Origin: Alternaria dauci | Taxonomy: Eukaryota > Ascomycota > Dothideomycetes > Pleosporales > Pleosporaceae | Reading direction: 5' to 3' | Length of the DNA stretch: 64,000 nt | Assembly: GCF_042100115.1 (NCBI RefSeq) | Contig: NC_091272.1 | Location: forward strand, 4,402,001 to 4,466,000 | In this document: piece after piece, positions 10,274 to 22,317 of the stretch | Layout of the letters: every line of letters starts with the position of its first letter | Numbering within the stretch: the stretch's first letter is position 1 | Translations under genes and position numbers: made by a program | Notes under the pieces: generated by a model | Told to the model about the DNA's origin: nothing | The model's input: only the letters and a program-made list of their open reading frames with translations | Databases searched by the model: none

Positions 10274-12673
10274 CTACCTGAACCGCGCAGTACACCTGCC
10301 CATAACCTCGCCCTGGCAAACCAGCTCGGCATTGAACTCCGAGCCATCAAGCGTAAGGTAAATGTCAAAGTAGACACGGTAAAAAGTTCCTTGGGGCGTG
10401 TCCATGCGTTCAAAATCTTTTTCGAGATTCTTTCGTGAGAGATCAGAAGTGAGTGTGACGACTTCCTTGATGCCTATGTCGCTGTTAGCAAGGTTCTTTC
10501 CATGTTAGGCAATCTCTCAACTTACGAGGGTCCTTGGTGTATTCCGGGCAAACATCGTCGTCACACGCATACAGTATATCCTCGTACATGAGTGTGGCAC
10601 CAGGTGCAACTTGTCTGAAGAATGAGACTTTGACTGGCTCGCCGATCTTGACTCTTTGTCCCTTTTGCACAAAGATTTGGCGTGTGTACTTGCAGCGATC
10701 CTTGCCGTCAAGAGATGGGACGCGGTATTGTTCGGGGTGGTGGCCCTCTTTGAAGGGCTGGAGAGTGGCCATGAGATAATGCCTACGTGCAACACGGTGT
10801 GTGACGATACGCTCGGTGATACCTGCTGTGACGGCTCCCTTGACGATGGCGGCGACGGAGTCCATGGGGCGGACGACCTTTGATTGGAATTGAGGCGGGA
10901 CGTGGAGTTTAATCTGTTGGAAGAGGTATTCAGAGGCTCCGAAACCGCCAACGACCAAGACGTTCTGTGCCAGTTAGTACCGGGTGCCAAAAGCTTCAAA
11001 ATCGTATTGCTTACCTGCAATGACCGGTTCTGTGCCTGGATGGCGATGATCTGATTCCTGACAAGTTCAAGAATACGGTTCACCACGGGCTCAAAGCACT
11101 GCAAAATCTCCTCGTTGGTGAAAGTCATGTACCCTTCTTCGATGCCAGCCTCGGGGAACTCTGCCTCAATACCAACGTCGACAGCCCACTTCTGACCATT
11201 GTTTCGGAAATCGGCTTTTATCCTGTTCTCAAAGTCCATGATGCACTTGGCGTACACCTTGCCGGCGGTCTTGGAACCATCTGGGAGTTTCATCTTCCTG
11301 ATCTTGGCTCGGAGAATGTTGCTGAAGTTGCGGTTGAGCGCAGTAGAACCGCACGAGTCTCCGGATCCAGCTGTGCACTCAGCGACGGAGAAGGGCTGCT
11401 CTTCTTCGACTTCGTAGGCGATCAAATCGACGGTTCCACCACCACAATCGACGATGAGGACGGCATCGTGTATCTTGAGATTGAGCAGACCAGTCTTTGA
11501 ACAGAACATGGCCGCGGCTTCGGGTTCGGTGATGAGGGTCAATCTGTTGTCGTTTTCGTCCCGCAAGAAACCAGCCTGAATGGCAGCCGCGCGCGTCGCA
11601 GCCTTTCCGGCATCGTTCCAGATGGCGGGTACCGTGAGGTAGTATCTGATGTTGCGCTCCTCTCGGTTGAATACCTCACCAAGCGTCTTTTGCAGCTGGT
11701 TGCGCATCGCCTGACGCAGGTGGAAGAGGTAGTCGGCTGCGACATCGATCTCAGACTTGCCCGGGGGTAGCGGGGGGAGGTTGATGGGGTCGATGTATGT
11801 GTTTCCGGACAGCATGAGCTGCAGCTTGAACCACTCGACCTTTTGCACGCCAGGCTTGGGGTAGCCAGTGGGGGCCAAAGCATCGGCAATGTCAGGGCCC
11901 CATCCTACTACTTTCTGGTACTGGTCGTAGTAGAGGACGGTGGGAATCTACGGCGCATTAGTCCTGTCGTGTTGATGTGAGCATGTGGATCGCACCTTCT
12001 GCTTTGTCTGGTTGCCCGCGCCAGGCCACTCGGTGATGATGTCTTCCTTGGCCTCGGTGTTGGTAGCAAAAGCGAATGCGACACCAGAGAAGGTGGTGCC
12101 CTGTTTTGGGTGGTCAGTTGCTGCGCCTCGTTGTTGCCTGAGGCTACTCACAAAGTCGATGCCCACAATGAGCTGGGCCTTGGAACGACCTTCGCCAGCT
12201 ACTTCTGCCATGCCCGAGGGCCTGTTGTATGCTGCGGGCGCACCATGAGGGGCAGGCGCTCCAGGCGGAGGAGCGCCGTAGCCCTGGCCGTACTGTCCCG
12301 GGCCCGGCGGGCCTTGGGGAGGATAGCCAGGCGGGCCCTGCTGCGGTGGGTAGCCCATGGGCGGCTGTTGGGGAGGGTAGCCAGGCGCGCCCGTGTTGAT
12401 GGGCGGTAGAGGGCTCGCGGGCCGGCCGTGCTGTTGCTGGGGCGCACCGAGCCCGCCAGGAGGGGCATATGTGTACGAGGGCGGACGGCCCAGGGGATTC
12501 TGGGGATTCATGGGGAGCGAGGAGCTGCTCGACGAGGCCTGCGGGGACAGCGACGTTGGCCGTTGAGCGCCTGTGGGGGCGGGATTGCCTTGGGGAGTGG
12601 GCGAGGGGTTGTGTGAGGAACTCTTTCGTTTCGAACCCACTAGGTTCTTGAAACGGGTGTTCATGGAATTCAT
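10274..12673 (-). CDS. Hsp70-like ATPase (HSPA12-type) with Pro/Gly-rich N-terminus
   Basis: Five exons on the minus strand, 12673-12152, 12100-11996, 11947-11015, 10964-10526 and 10473-10274, give 732 residues. The actin/Hsp70 ATPase core is marked by phosphate-1 loop GIDFGTTFSG (about 171-180, split by intron 1), phosphate-2 loop VDCGGGTVDL (about 375-384) and adenosine loop VLVVGGFGASEYL (about 522-534). TVPAIWNDAGKAATRAAA also matches the family. There is no canonical substrate-binding domain or EEVD tail, which fits the divergent fungal HSPA12-like group. The first 160 residues are unusual: Pro, Gly and Gln-rich with repeats such as GYPPQQPPMGYPPQQGPPGY. The start is the ATG at 12673; a second ATG lies three codons in. 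Client and cellular role are unknown. Confidence 0.88.
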
Positions 12674-13941
12674 GAGCCTGAGAGAGCAAGAGGGCTGAGA
12701 TTCAGCGGGTGGGGTGCGATCAAGGATATTTGGGAGAGATGCTGCTGCGGCTGACAGCAAGCTGGGCACTGTCCAAACGGAGCAAGCTGCAAGGCTGTGT
12801 GAGGGAAAGCCCGCCGGCTGGGGGTGCGGCGCAGTCCCCCGAGGAATTGGCTGGGAGCGAATGCTTCGGTGACGGCCTCTGTATCCTCGAGCCTTGACAC
12901 GGCAGATACAAGGCGCGCGATCACTGAGTTGCTCGTTCCTGACCACGGCGCTGGCTGGCGAAATTGACGCGGCGGGGTGAATTGTACACAATAGCGGGTC
13001 ATCCTCCCTGCTCCGCCGGTCAACATCCTGGACCGCTACACCGACGCCACACACTAATTGAATCGCTCAGAACCACCCACGTCGAGCTGTAAAACAGAGC
13101 ATGCGGCCTCTCCAGCGTCTTCAGCGTCTTCAGCGGCACCCCAGCTCCCACCGTACTGTATCCCCGGAGCATGCTCCATGGCACTCACCACGTGCTGGAC
13201 ACGGCGACCAGGGAAATTCTTCACCATCAAGGAACGACATTTCCCTTTGGCGGCCTGACTGTCCCGTCAACAATCCTACCGTCTTTGCGAGCCCGAGCCT
13301 GTGTGGGTCTCCGCTGCGCACTGCTCACATCAGCGCCCTGGATGCCTCAGGTTGCACCTTCGCGTACGCTTCCCCATGCGAGCATTGGACTGCAAGCTGT
13401 ACAACTACACAGAGCTTCTCCTTCCTAGGCAGCTTGCATCTTCACCCTCTCATCTTCGCGTTTCTTTGTTCCGATGCTCATACGGGACCCACCTAACTGG
13501 GGAGCTCCACTCCAGGGTCCATAAGGCTGGTGTCTAATATTGGAACACGATCTGTTTGGCTGTGAAATGTTAGCGTTCATTACCGTGGACAGACTGAATT
13601 TTAATACTCAGCTGTCATGCTAGTGTGCGCCTGGGTGTAATGCAGTAATGCATGTGTCAACAAGCCATCTCTTATACTTCACTGCACATATTTGTAGGGG
13701 TTATGTCAAAGGGTCTTTACATGATGTTATCCTAGATGCTATGCCAAATATTGCTTCACGCTATCCAACGTCCTTGTTTCCACCGCAAAACTCCCATGCC
13801 CGAATTTGCACTGCCATCACATCCAAAGTAGTCGCAACAATAGTTCGCGTGTGTATCATATCCCTGTCCAACGCCGTCTGTTTCCTCGATCGCAGACAAT
13901 CCCTCCCACTTCCACTCTCATCTCATGTCCCACTTCTACTC
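12674..13941. other. Intergenic, no supported gene
   Basis: GC-rich promoter side of the Hsp70-like gene, then AT-richer sequence towards 13900. Open frames on both strands overlap one another and have no domain signal. Confidence 0.5.
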
Positions 13942-14645
13942 TCATCTCATGTTCCCCAGAGCCAGCCAACTAAGCACCCCCGACACTACCAACAACAGCA
14001 GCGCAACGACAAACATGGCAACAATCTTCTCAACCGAGTACCGCACGTCATCTGGTCTTATCACATCTATGCCCAGCTGACTTTCCTCGTCTTCTGCGAC
14101 TCGGGGGTCGTGCTGGCTGCTGGGTATGTATTGAATGAGTGTGTCGCGATATGATTGTCGGACTGCGATCGCGTACGGCGGTGGTGCATCGGCCGGGTAG
14201 AAGGCATCGTCGGGTTGGTACAAGAACTCTGTTGGTTGTGCGTACGTGTGCGTAGCGAAGAGGTGTGCGAGAGGTACGTCGTCGGCGATTGGGGTGTGAG
14301 GTGGCGACGAGTCTGTGTAGGGTCGGTACACCAGACCGTGTTGAGATTGTAGGTCATGTGTTGGTGAAGTGAGCTGACGATGTGTCGAGGGTGTGCCTTC
14401 AGTGGGTGTTGGTGGATCATCGCGGTACGGCCTTTCGTATGCGTAGGGAGGAGGCATGTGTGGTATCGCGGGTAGTGGTTTTATCGTCGCTGACGAGTCT
14501 GAGGAGCTTGGTGATGCATGTTGTATGGGTGATGTGTCTCGCGTGTATGCTGGAGACCCGCTATATATTCCAGTAGTAGTGTTCTGCAGTAAGGTTAGTT
14601 GGTTCGACATCAGATGGGAAGGTTGAGCTGCCTGCATACCTCCAT
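13942..14645 (-). CDS. Tail-anchored membrane protein with two PPxY motifs
   Basis: Proposed exons 14645-14640 (ATG GAG only) and 14583-13942, 215 residues. The intron 14639-14584 has donor GTATGC, a perfect ACTAAC branch site and acceptor CTGCAG. Without it the frame would start at a TTG. The protein is Ser/Pro/Thr-rich and mainly hydrophilic. One hydrophobic segment lies next to the C-terminus (IVAMFVVALLLLVVSGVLSW) with about seven residues after it, so a C-tail-anchored or single-pass topology is likely. Two PPPY motifs (in HMPPPYAYERPY and in DAPPPYAIAV) fit the PPxY ligand of WW domains in Nedd4/Rsp5 ubiquitin ligases. I do not recognise a named family. An Rsp5-adaptor-like role is inferred only from the motifs and topology. 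Confidence 0.65.
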
Positions 14646-16023
14646 GACGAGCGTCCAAAGTCACGATGCCGTCGTTTCTCGTATATCCCTCCAGTGTTGC
14701 CAAAAGAGCGTCCGACTTGCCTAGAGCACAACCTAAGAAGCTACCGTAATCTATATCATCAAGAAGCTGTTTGCCCGTATCAGTGAGAGGCTGGCTGCGT
14801 CACGTATCACACAGCACAGTACAAAGAAGATTAGCAGTCGGAGCAGTCACAATCACAGATCAAGATGGGGAAAGTGTGCAAGGCAACTGCAACAGGCGCC
14901 CAAGGCCCTCTGCAGCAAGTGCGCAGTAGGCTATCGCGGCCCCCCATCAGATGGCTGGGCGTAGCTCTCTGCCACGGCATGATCCGCGTAGGTTGAGAGA
15001 CCCATGCGTTGTGACGATTGTGGCTGGAGCGAGGGGCATACGGGTTTAGCGCTGAGGCTTGACCCTTAGACACGCCGCTGGTCCAGCAAGGCAGACATCG
15101 CGGCATGCAACTCGCTTTGGTCAAACTATCGCAAAATACCTGCCGGCAGCAACTTTACACCCTCAGGGAGTTTTCGGGGGAGCGGACCTGCCGGAGTTTT
15201 CCTTCAACGCAACAAGGTTTACCAGCAACATCAGTGCTTACAGGGAGGAAGGGCCAACGCACCGCCACAGTTCCGAAACTTGGACCCGCGACGCGCTCGT
15301 GCCTGGAATCTTAGGAACGCGTTTCAAAGCTTAAAATAGCGGATGGACTTGCAAGCGCTCTGTGTACGAACCGCTGAAGGGCTTCGTTTGGCCCAGTGAA
15401 AGAATTCCTTTCCCCACGTCTACCGGTAGTGTCGGCAGCGATGATTGTCCTGCAGGGATAGGCATCGGTTCGCTTTCGTTGAGTCTTCGAGTTAGCCCTG
15501 AAAGGAAACGAACTGCACACGGCATTCATGCAACATTGTTTTCGACCCAGCGAGAAAACGACACATGCTTTTTTGATAAGATAAGGTGGTGCTGAGCCGA
15601 GTACCGTTCCTGCAATGTGACTTTTCCGGTGTGGTATTTAACTTGCTCAACTTCCCGAGCTTGGGCAGTGTAAGCAATTTCGGGTCTCCACATTCCCTCG
15701 AACAGTGCATCCAGATCGTCTCTCGGTAGACTCGCGCTCTTCTCTCTGTAGGCAGGAACCCCCCAGACTCCCAGTGCCAAGCTTGCATTCAAGCGTCGCA
15801 TCACAGATACAGGGACACAGAATTTGAAAGTAAAAGCAATAATATTATCTTCAAGTTTCTTCATCGCATGTAGACATAGCACATGACTTCTTCAACTCAA
15901 CGCAAGATACAGAAGAAGACCGTTCCCTATCTTGGATCCCGAAGTAGAGTTCGCTCAGTCGATATTTCCGCAATCCATCCGTACACTGTCTAGGCCAGCT
16001 TCTTTTTCCTCCTCCAAATTTGT
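14646..16023. other. Intergenic, no supported gene
   Basis: Nearly 1.4 kb between two minus-strand genes. Several 60-120 codon frames occur on both strands (for example 15526-15882 minus), but none has a convincing start, composition or domain. Confidence 0.45.
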
Positions 16024-19000
16024 CTACCGCCATAACCCACTGACCGTCTCAACCCCTCTCTCAACCACAGCCTTGACCCTCGCCCTAAGCGCATTATTCG
16101 CACATTCCACATCCAAATCCTCTAGCCAAACCTTCGCCACCCACTTGTCAAACTTGATCTCTACACCCGGAACAGGTATACCTAGGTTGTGTAGGCGCTT
16201 GAGCTCTGCTTTGTCTTCTGCCGACAACTGGTCGTCTGGTGCAATGGGAGGCGGGAGAGCAGCAACGCTAAAGGGTTCTGATGCTTTCTCATCGTCCGGA
16301 GTGGAGGTATCCATCGAATCGGGGTTGGCTGCTGGAGTACCGTTTGTAGTAGCGGTTGTAGTGCTGTTGCGAGGGAGGGTAATGGGCCGAACTGCTTCTT
16401 CGCCGAATTGAGCTTCTAGGAAGAGGAAGAGGCGAGCAAGACGGGTAGAGGGGTCCGTTGCGCGGTGAGGATGAGGCTTTTTGAAGCGATGGGCCAGCTT
16501 TGTGGTGGATATTTCGTCTTGCTCTTCTTCTTTGGATGGAGATGTATGGGTGTGAGAGTGTTGCTTTGAGGATTCTAGATGATAGGTGTGTTAGCATGAG
16601 GTCTGATCGGAGTGCTAGGCGGGAACGAAGGGAGTGACTTACGCCGAACAGCTGCTGGAGAAGATTCGACGGTGAAGAGAACTGCGAGGACGGCGTCGGC
16701 GATACCGTCGTTGATTACGTTGCCTTCCCATTCTACTTCTACTCTTCCTCCGTTCTTGATTAGAACGTTCACGCAGTCCATTACTGTGAACTTTGTTTCT
16801 GTTCGGCTGACCTCTTCGTCTGCTTCTTCCTTGTGAGTCGTGCCGTTGCCATTCATCTTGCCGTCAACGGCAGCGTCGGTGAGACTGCTCTCTTTGATAG
16901 CGCCGAAAGTTCCTTCGAGCGCCCATCGTATTAGATCAATGCCAGCGGCTGACAAAGTGAGATGCTGACGACATAGAATGGTTGTTGTCGTTAGACCCGC
17001 GTATTCCTTTAGATCTTCAGGCGCCATGAGGGAAATCTTAAAGTCATTTTGGACAAGAACTCCACTAATCATATCCACTTTCTCGCCCTCTTGGTCTTCT
17101 CCAGCACTTCCGCTCTCGTCGCCGTTGGGACTCAGGGAACGAGGCAGAGGTGGAGCAATAGAGGCTAGCTTTCCGACAACCTTGGCAATCTTGTCGGTTT
17201 TGAAAGGAATGCGAAGTTCCTCGCAGTTGGCTGGCGAGTATATTTTCGTGGGGACGGCCTTCTGAGCGTTGAAGGAGAGAAGTTTGGACTTTAGACGAGT
17301 CATGTTGCCCTTCTCACCGTGAACGAGAATCTAGACTTTGGTGAATACAAGCTCCTTTACATGAGCATGAACGGTGAGCTGAACTTACAACAACAGGAGC
17401 AGCGACTTCCTGCACAAACTCCATGTTCTCTTTTCCGTCGACATGTGCCGCGAAACTGTACTCTTGGACTGTGCATCGTCGGGGAATCATGGTTTGCTCG
17501 TTCTCTCTTTGACCTGGTCGCCGTGCTGAGTTACTGGCACGGGTCATAATGGCGGGAATTTGATCTGGCTCGTGGACAATCTGCTTCGCCATTGTGCCCT
17601 CAACAGAGTAACCAGTGATGATGACACCGTTCCTTGGGTCAGGTGCCCATCGCTCAAGCAGCTCACGCGATGTTCCAGACTGCATCATGCCTGGCGAAGC
17701 AAGCATGACACAGCCACCCAGGTCGTCGAAACGCTCAAGACTTTTGAGTGAACGGACGAACTTGAAGTCCCAGGCTCCGCGTCGTCCAGTATCTCCAGCA
17801 GCTTCCGCCTCGGCCATGCGCTCGGCGAAGAGGCGTTTGATGTTGTCGTTCATGGCCGAGACGTAGGTTTGGTAGACCTGCATACACTTGCGTGCTAAGC
17901 TGGAGTTGTAGTAGATGGGTATCTTCTGGACCTCTGGATGCTTGCTCCAGTATTCGTCCAGAATGAGAAGAAGTTCCTGGGCTCGCCCCAGAGCGAAGAC
18001 TGGGAGAAGAGCTCGGCCGCCGCGATTGAGGACGTCGGTAATAGCTTTCATGAGCTGTGCTTCTCGCTCAACACGTGGCGTGTGCATCGAGATACCAAAC
18101 GTTGACTCGGTAATAAGGACATCAATCTTCACGCCCGGTGGTACCGACGCGGAGACTAAATGCCGGTCGTCCTCTCGCGAGTAGTCGCCAGTGAACAATA
18201 TCTTCAGGCCTGCAATCTCCATCAGAAACATGGCTGCTCCAAGTACGTGACCGGCAGGATATGGCGTTATCCGTACACCAGAGACGGTATGTGTAGTGTA
18301 GAAATCGATCGACTCGATCATGGGATAGGTGTTGAGATGGTCTGCCTCGGTGTACATTTGGATCTTGGTCTCGGAGTTGCTCGACATGTTTCCGACACGG
18401 ACGGAGTCTTGGATAAGCCATTTGTAGATGGCTTTGGTCGGATGTGTCATGAACACACGACCCTTGAAATTCGTCTTCGCAAGCACGTAGGGCAAGGAAG
18501 CAGCATGGTCGACGTGAAAACTAGCCGGATGTCAGCATACTCGACAGGCAGAAGACTCAGGAAGGAGTCAGAAAGAGGCGCCCAAGGTGGTAGATACAGT
18601 GGTGGGAACCAGGGAGGGGCACATCATCGAAGTCGAGCGGAGAGGAAGCAAATAATATTCCATTCATAGTGATATACAAGTCGCTGAACTGCGAGTGCCC
18701 TTTGCGCGCTCATGGTCCGACTCCAGTGATGCGCCGAACCCCAACTACCATGGCAAGCAAGACGTGCGTATACATACTGTGAGATTAGTAGCACGTCTAC
18801 AGTGCTAAGATCGAAGTCATCGTAGAATGGCATGGCCGACAAGCCTTCGTGTGCGGGATGCATACCGGCATCAAGCTGTTCGGCATTAGCATGGTCGCCG
18901 TAGAGTATTCAAGTTCTGTGTGCGCACCATGACTGTCTTGCCCTTGTACTGGATGATATGACACGACCGGCCGACCTCATTGCCGCCTCCTAAGCAGAGG

Positions 19001-19077
19001 AACATGAGCTCGTCGGACGGATCTATTGGGTCTTCGTCTTCGGGCGCCATGGCCGTTGCCTTTCTCTTCGACGCCAT
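16024..19077 (-). CDS. YSH1: mRNA 3'-end processing endonuclease YSH1 / CPSF73
   Basis: Exons 19077-18928, 18875-18778, 18520-17389, 17330-16643 and 16574-16024 give 872 residues, the usual size for filamentous fungi. Ysh1 cuts pre-mRNA at the poly(A) site inside the cleavage and polyadenylation factor. The metallo-beta-lactamase core starts [13 protein letters not shown]. Its zinc-binding HxHxDH signature (HFHVDH, residues 83-88) is created only by splicing exon 2 to exon 3. Further landmarks are [25 protein letters not shown], the beta-CASP segment [44 protein letters not shown] and [11 protein letters not shown] before [10 protein letters not shown]. The C-terminal domain continues through exons 4 and 5 and ends VSGLWR. 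Intron 2 is long for this window (257 nt). The gene is divergent from TAF4. Confidence 0.95.
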
Positions 19078-19569
19078 GATTGCGCGGGTTGAGGTGTGGC
19101 GGTCTAATACGCGTTGTACAGGTGACGGAGGTGAAGCTATCGGGTGCGTGAATGGGATCTGACGAAGAACGCGTAAAGCAGCTACGAGCAGCGATTGGTC
19201 CTATCTGGTTAGTCGTGAATTACTATCGCCGGAGTATCCTACGCCTCGGTTGGGCAATGCGAGGGCGAGAGAGTGTGTGTGCAGCAGCACCGAGTGAGGG
19301 TGGAGTGCACGATGGACGACCATTGCGGCTGTCTTTGTCTGGCGCGCGACTGCCAAGACCCAGTCCGTGCTCGTCACTCCAGATTCAACTTCCGCGCCAT
19401 CGACCGCGACATGAACACTACCCACGCGCCCACAGACTCGACCCATCGCAGCTGCCGGAAATCACGTGCCAAAGCAAGCGCTGTCAGCTCCAAATTCACC
19501 GCCGCCGGATGACGCGCCGATAAATCGCCATCACCTGCGCAACTCCCCGCTGGGGACGAGCTGCCCATC
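19078..19569. promoter_or_regulatory. Shared 492-bp divergent promoter of YSH1 and TAF4
   Basis: The start codons of YSH1 (minus) and TAF4 (plus) face away from each other across this stretch, and no other gene lies between. It must contain both promoters and 5' leaders. I see no clear TATA box. Confidence 0.6.
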
Positions 19570-21493
19570 ATGGCCTACCCAAACTACAACCAGTATCCGC
19601 CTCCGGGCCAGCAGCCCCCGCCGCCCGTGCAAACGCAGAACCTGAACCACCACCAACAGCAGCGCGCCTTCTCGCCCCAGCATTACCAGCAGTCACCCAC
19701 CGCCTTGTCCCCAACCATGGGAAGCGGCATCCCCCCCAATAAACGCCAGCGCCTCTCCCCGAATCCGCCCTCACCTGCGCCATACCAGTCACCTTTCGGC
19801 ATGCCTGGCGCTCCCTCTTTTCCCCCCTCGCCGTATACCGCATCTCCGCAGACGCCTGGCTACCACTCACTGCCCACATCGCCTGCCGCCATGCAGCCTC
19901 CGCCATTCCACCAGCCCCAGCCGTACCAGCATCCGAATGCACAACAACAGCCAGCGCTCCAGGGCTCTATGCCGCCACCCAAGGTCCCGTATAGCAAGAC
20001 TGGAGACAGCTCAGAACTGGAAAAGGCGAATGCGCGCGATCTGGACGTCAACAACATCAGCGACGTTCTTACCGGGTCTGGTATCGACCTGCGCGCCGAA
20101 GAGGACAACTTGCTGCACAATTACAGAAGTTTCAACTCGCAGGCATCAGGGTCTACAGCATCACCGCACGCCAGCTTCAACAACTGGAGCCAGCAGTCAA
20201 GCCATGGCGCGTTCCAGGGGACCGGTCCGCTCAGTCAGGAAATGACCAAGGAGCAGCACGAGGCCGAATTCATCAGAAAACACGAACAAGCCGCCAGGAT
20301 TCTGAACGAGTCTGCCCAACAGCCACTCAACGATCCCTTCCTGCAAGCGAGTGTGCTCAGGCATCGCATCGCAAAGCGTGGGTATGAGCACGGTATTCAG
20401 ATAAATGTGGACGGTCTGTTTGATAAGATTCCAGACAAAGGCCAGCAAGAAATCACACGTACTACTCAAACTGGTGCTAATGGCGAGCAAATTGTAGGCC
20501 TGGAGGCTGCCAGTCTACTAAACCAGAACGCGCCGCTTGTTGAGATTCTGACACTGATTTCCCTGGCTACCGAGGAGCGCATACGTACCGTGGTCGAAGA
20601 CTCTTTCGCTTTGTGCCAAGGCCGGCAGAACACCTCTCACGGCATCATTCCGCCCCAGATGCTTGACCTTGCCATTGTAGGAGAGAATGCACAGGAGAAG
20701 ATGGTTCCACCAGTCAACGTCCTGAAGACGCCATGGGAGGCTTCGGACAGCGCTGTCAGCCCTACAGCGACAGCCAGCAAGGGTATGTCTCAAGTGGTCT
20801 CGTTTCATGTGGTTGCTAACTGGCTTAGGTGTTCCTAATGCAGGACGACTGCCAACGCCTCCCAGCGAAGCACCGCCAACCCCCCAGCGAACATACCAGA
20901 ACGTCAATCACGTTGCTCAAGCACTCACAAAGCGCGCTGAGGATTATTACAAGTGGGAGCAGGAGCGGCTTCGCAAGCGTGCAAAGCGTCAAGCAGGTGC
21001 CTCGGCTTCCTCTGCAGATACGCCAGCTGTTCCCATACCCCTACCAGAACCCGTCACAAAGAAGGCCCTGGCATTCGCAAAGAAGCAAAGTCAGTCAGAT
21101 GTTGTTGTGTTTGGCAAAGCCAACGAAACTGCCAGTATGGCGCTTGGCGGCAAGAAAAAGAAATACTCTTGGATGACTGGTGGAGGCGGCGGTCCAGCGT
21201 CGGGTACCTCGACACCACGACCAGCAGCTGCAGCAGGTGGTAGTGGCACCGCGACACCTGCAGTCCAAGCGCCTGAAAAGGCTCTCCTGGGCAGGAAGCG
21301 CAAGTTTGGCGACGCAATCGAGCAAACCGAGACGGGAGCTGGGATCCAGCTCCGTGATCTAATTCACGTGCTAGATAACGATGGAAGAGAAAAGAAGACG
21401 CTTACCGTCATCCTAGCGCGTCTCAAGAACACGGAAAAGGACATGAAGCCCGAGGTCAACAAATCATTGCCTCCTTCGGGAGTACGGGCTTAG
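19570..21493 (+). CDS. TAF4: Transcription initiation factor TFIID subunit TAF4
   Basis: Two exons, 19570-20782 and 20829-21493, separated by a 46-nt intron with a gctaac branch site, give 625 residues. The first 150 residues are Pro/Gln/Ser-rich. The conserved part starts near residue 157 (NNISDVLTGSGIDLRAEEDN) and includes the histone-fold-like stretch around LRHRIAKRGYEHGIQINVD and LEILTLISLATEERIR-type sequence (here PLVEILTLISLATEERIR). After the intron comes a basic helix (YYKWEQERLRKRAKRQ) and a TAF4 C-terminal block with RDLIHVLDNDGREKKTL. TAF4 pairs with TAF12 in the core of TFIID, the promoter-recognition complex of RNA polymerase II. The start ATG lies directly after a C-rich leader. 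Confidence 0.92.
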
Positions 21494-22317
21494 GCTTTGT
21501 ATTTTTGTATTATCAGCGCTGGCGTTCAACGGGAGACCTGTGGGGCTGATGAAGGTCAGAATTTGTGCGATACCTTACTTGCATGATATTCCCCAAGGGC
21601 TGGGGTAAAATTTTCCACCGACTGGGGATGAACGGTTGGGCGTCTTCAAGTGGATTTGTATCAAAAACATCATATTCTTAGACTATAGTAGCCGGAAAAA
21701 ATCCGGCTACATCATCTACCAATGACATCACTTACTAGATCGCGACTCAATGTTTGGCCATGCTTCTCAGTGATTGAAAGTTTCTAATTATTGACAGTCT
21801 CGGTGATATGATGCATCTGCAAGACTACTATCATGTTTCTACGGGCATCAAGCCCACTCTGAAGGACTACGAATAACTGGAATCCGCCCAGAAACCGGAA
21901 ACCGTACTCATACAGATGCTTGATACATGCATCGATAGACAGGCATCTGGTGAGGTGTTTGAAGAGACGACTAAATCGCACGAGTTTCTCTAGAAGCATG
22001 CTGAGAGGTAGTGGGGGTGATGATGGGAATGGTGAGAACAAAAGTGAGTGGAAAATGTCGGAACAGCAGGCTAGGTAAATTTGGCCATGTGGTTCGGAAG
22101 ATTCTATGGTTGGGTTCATACGAGCCGGTGTAAGCCCTGGAGATATGTGGTATACCGCAGTACAAACGCACGCGATGGGAAGACTTGGTACCAATACTTT
22201 TATATTCGTTCTACTATACTCTATGGAGGATATACGTTGAAGTACCGCATGTAGCACATAACAGACAAATCAAACCAACTCCAATCTGGCGAGCCGACCG
22301 TCGAAGCAAATGTGCTT
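21494..22317. other. Intergenic; holds a perfect hairpin
   Basis: Region between TAF4 (ends 21493) and the convergent minus-strand gene that ends at 22318. Apart from the hairpin at 21688-21710, listed separately, no coding signal is convincing. Confidence 0.5.
21688..21710. repeat. Perfect 9-bp hairpin with A-rich loop
   Basis: GTAGCCGGA and TCCGGCTAC are exact inverted copies separated by five A residues. It sits about 195 bases after the TAF4 stop, so it may lie in the 3' untranslated region or at the 3' end. Function unknown. Confidence 0.7.

Noticed and set aside
11948..13054. Long minus-strand frame covering the Hsp70-like first exon and about 380 bases upstream
   Set aside because: Only the part from the ATG at 12673 is needed. 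The upstream part uses a non-ATG start and has low-quality composition, and the downstream end reads through two introns.
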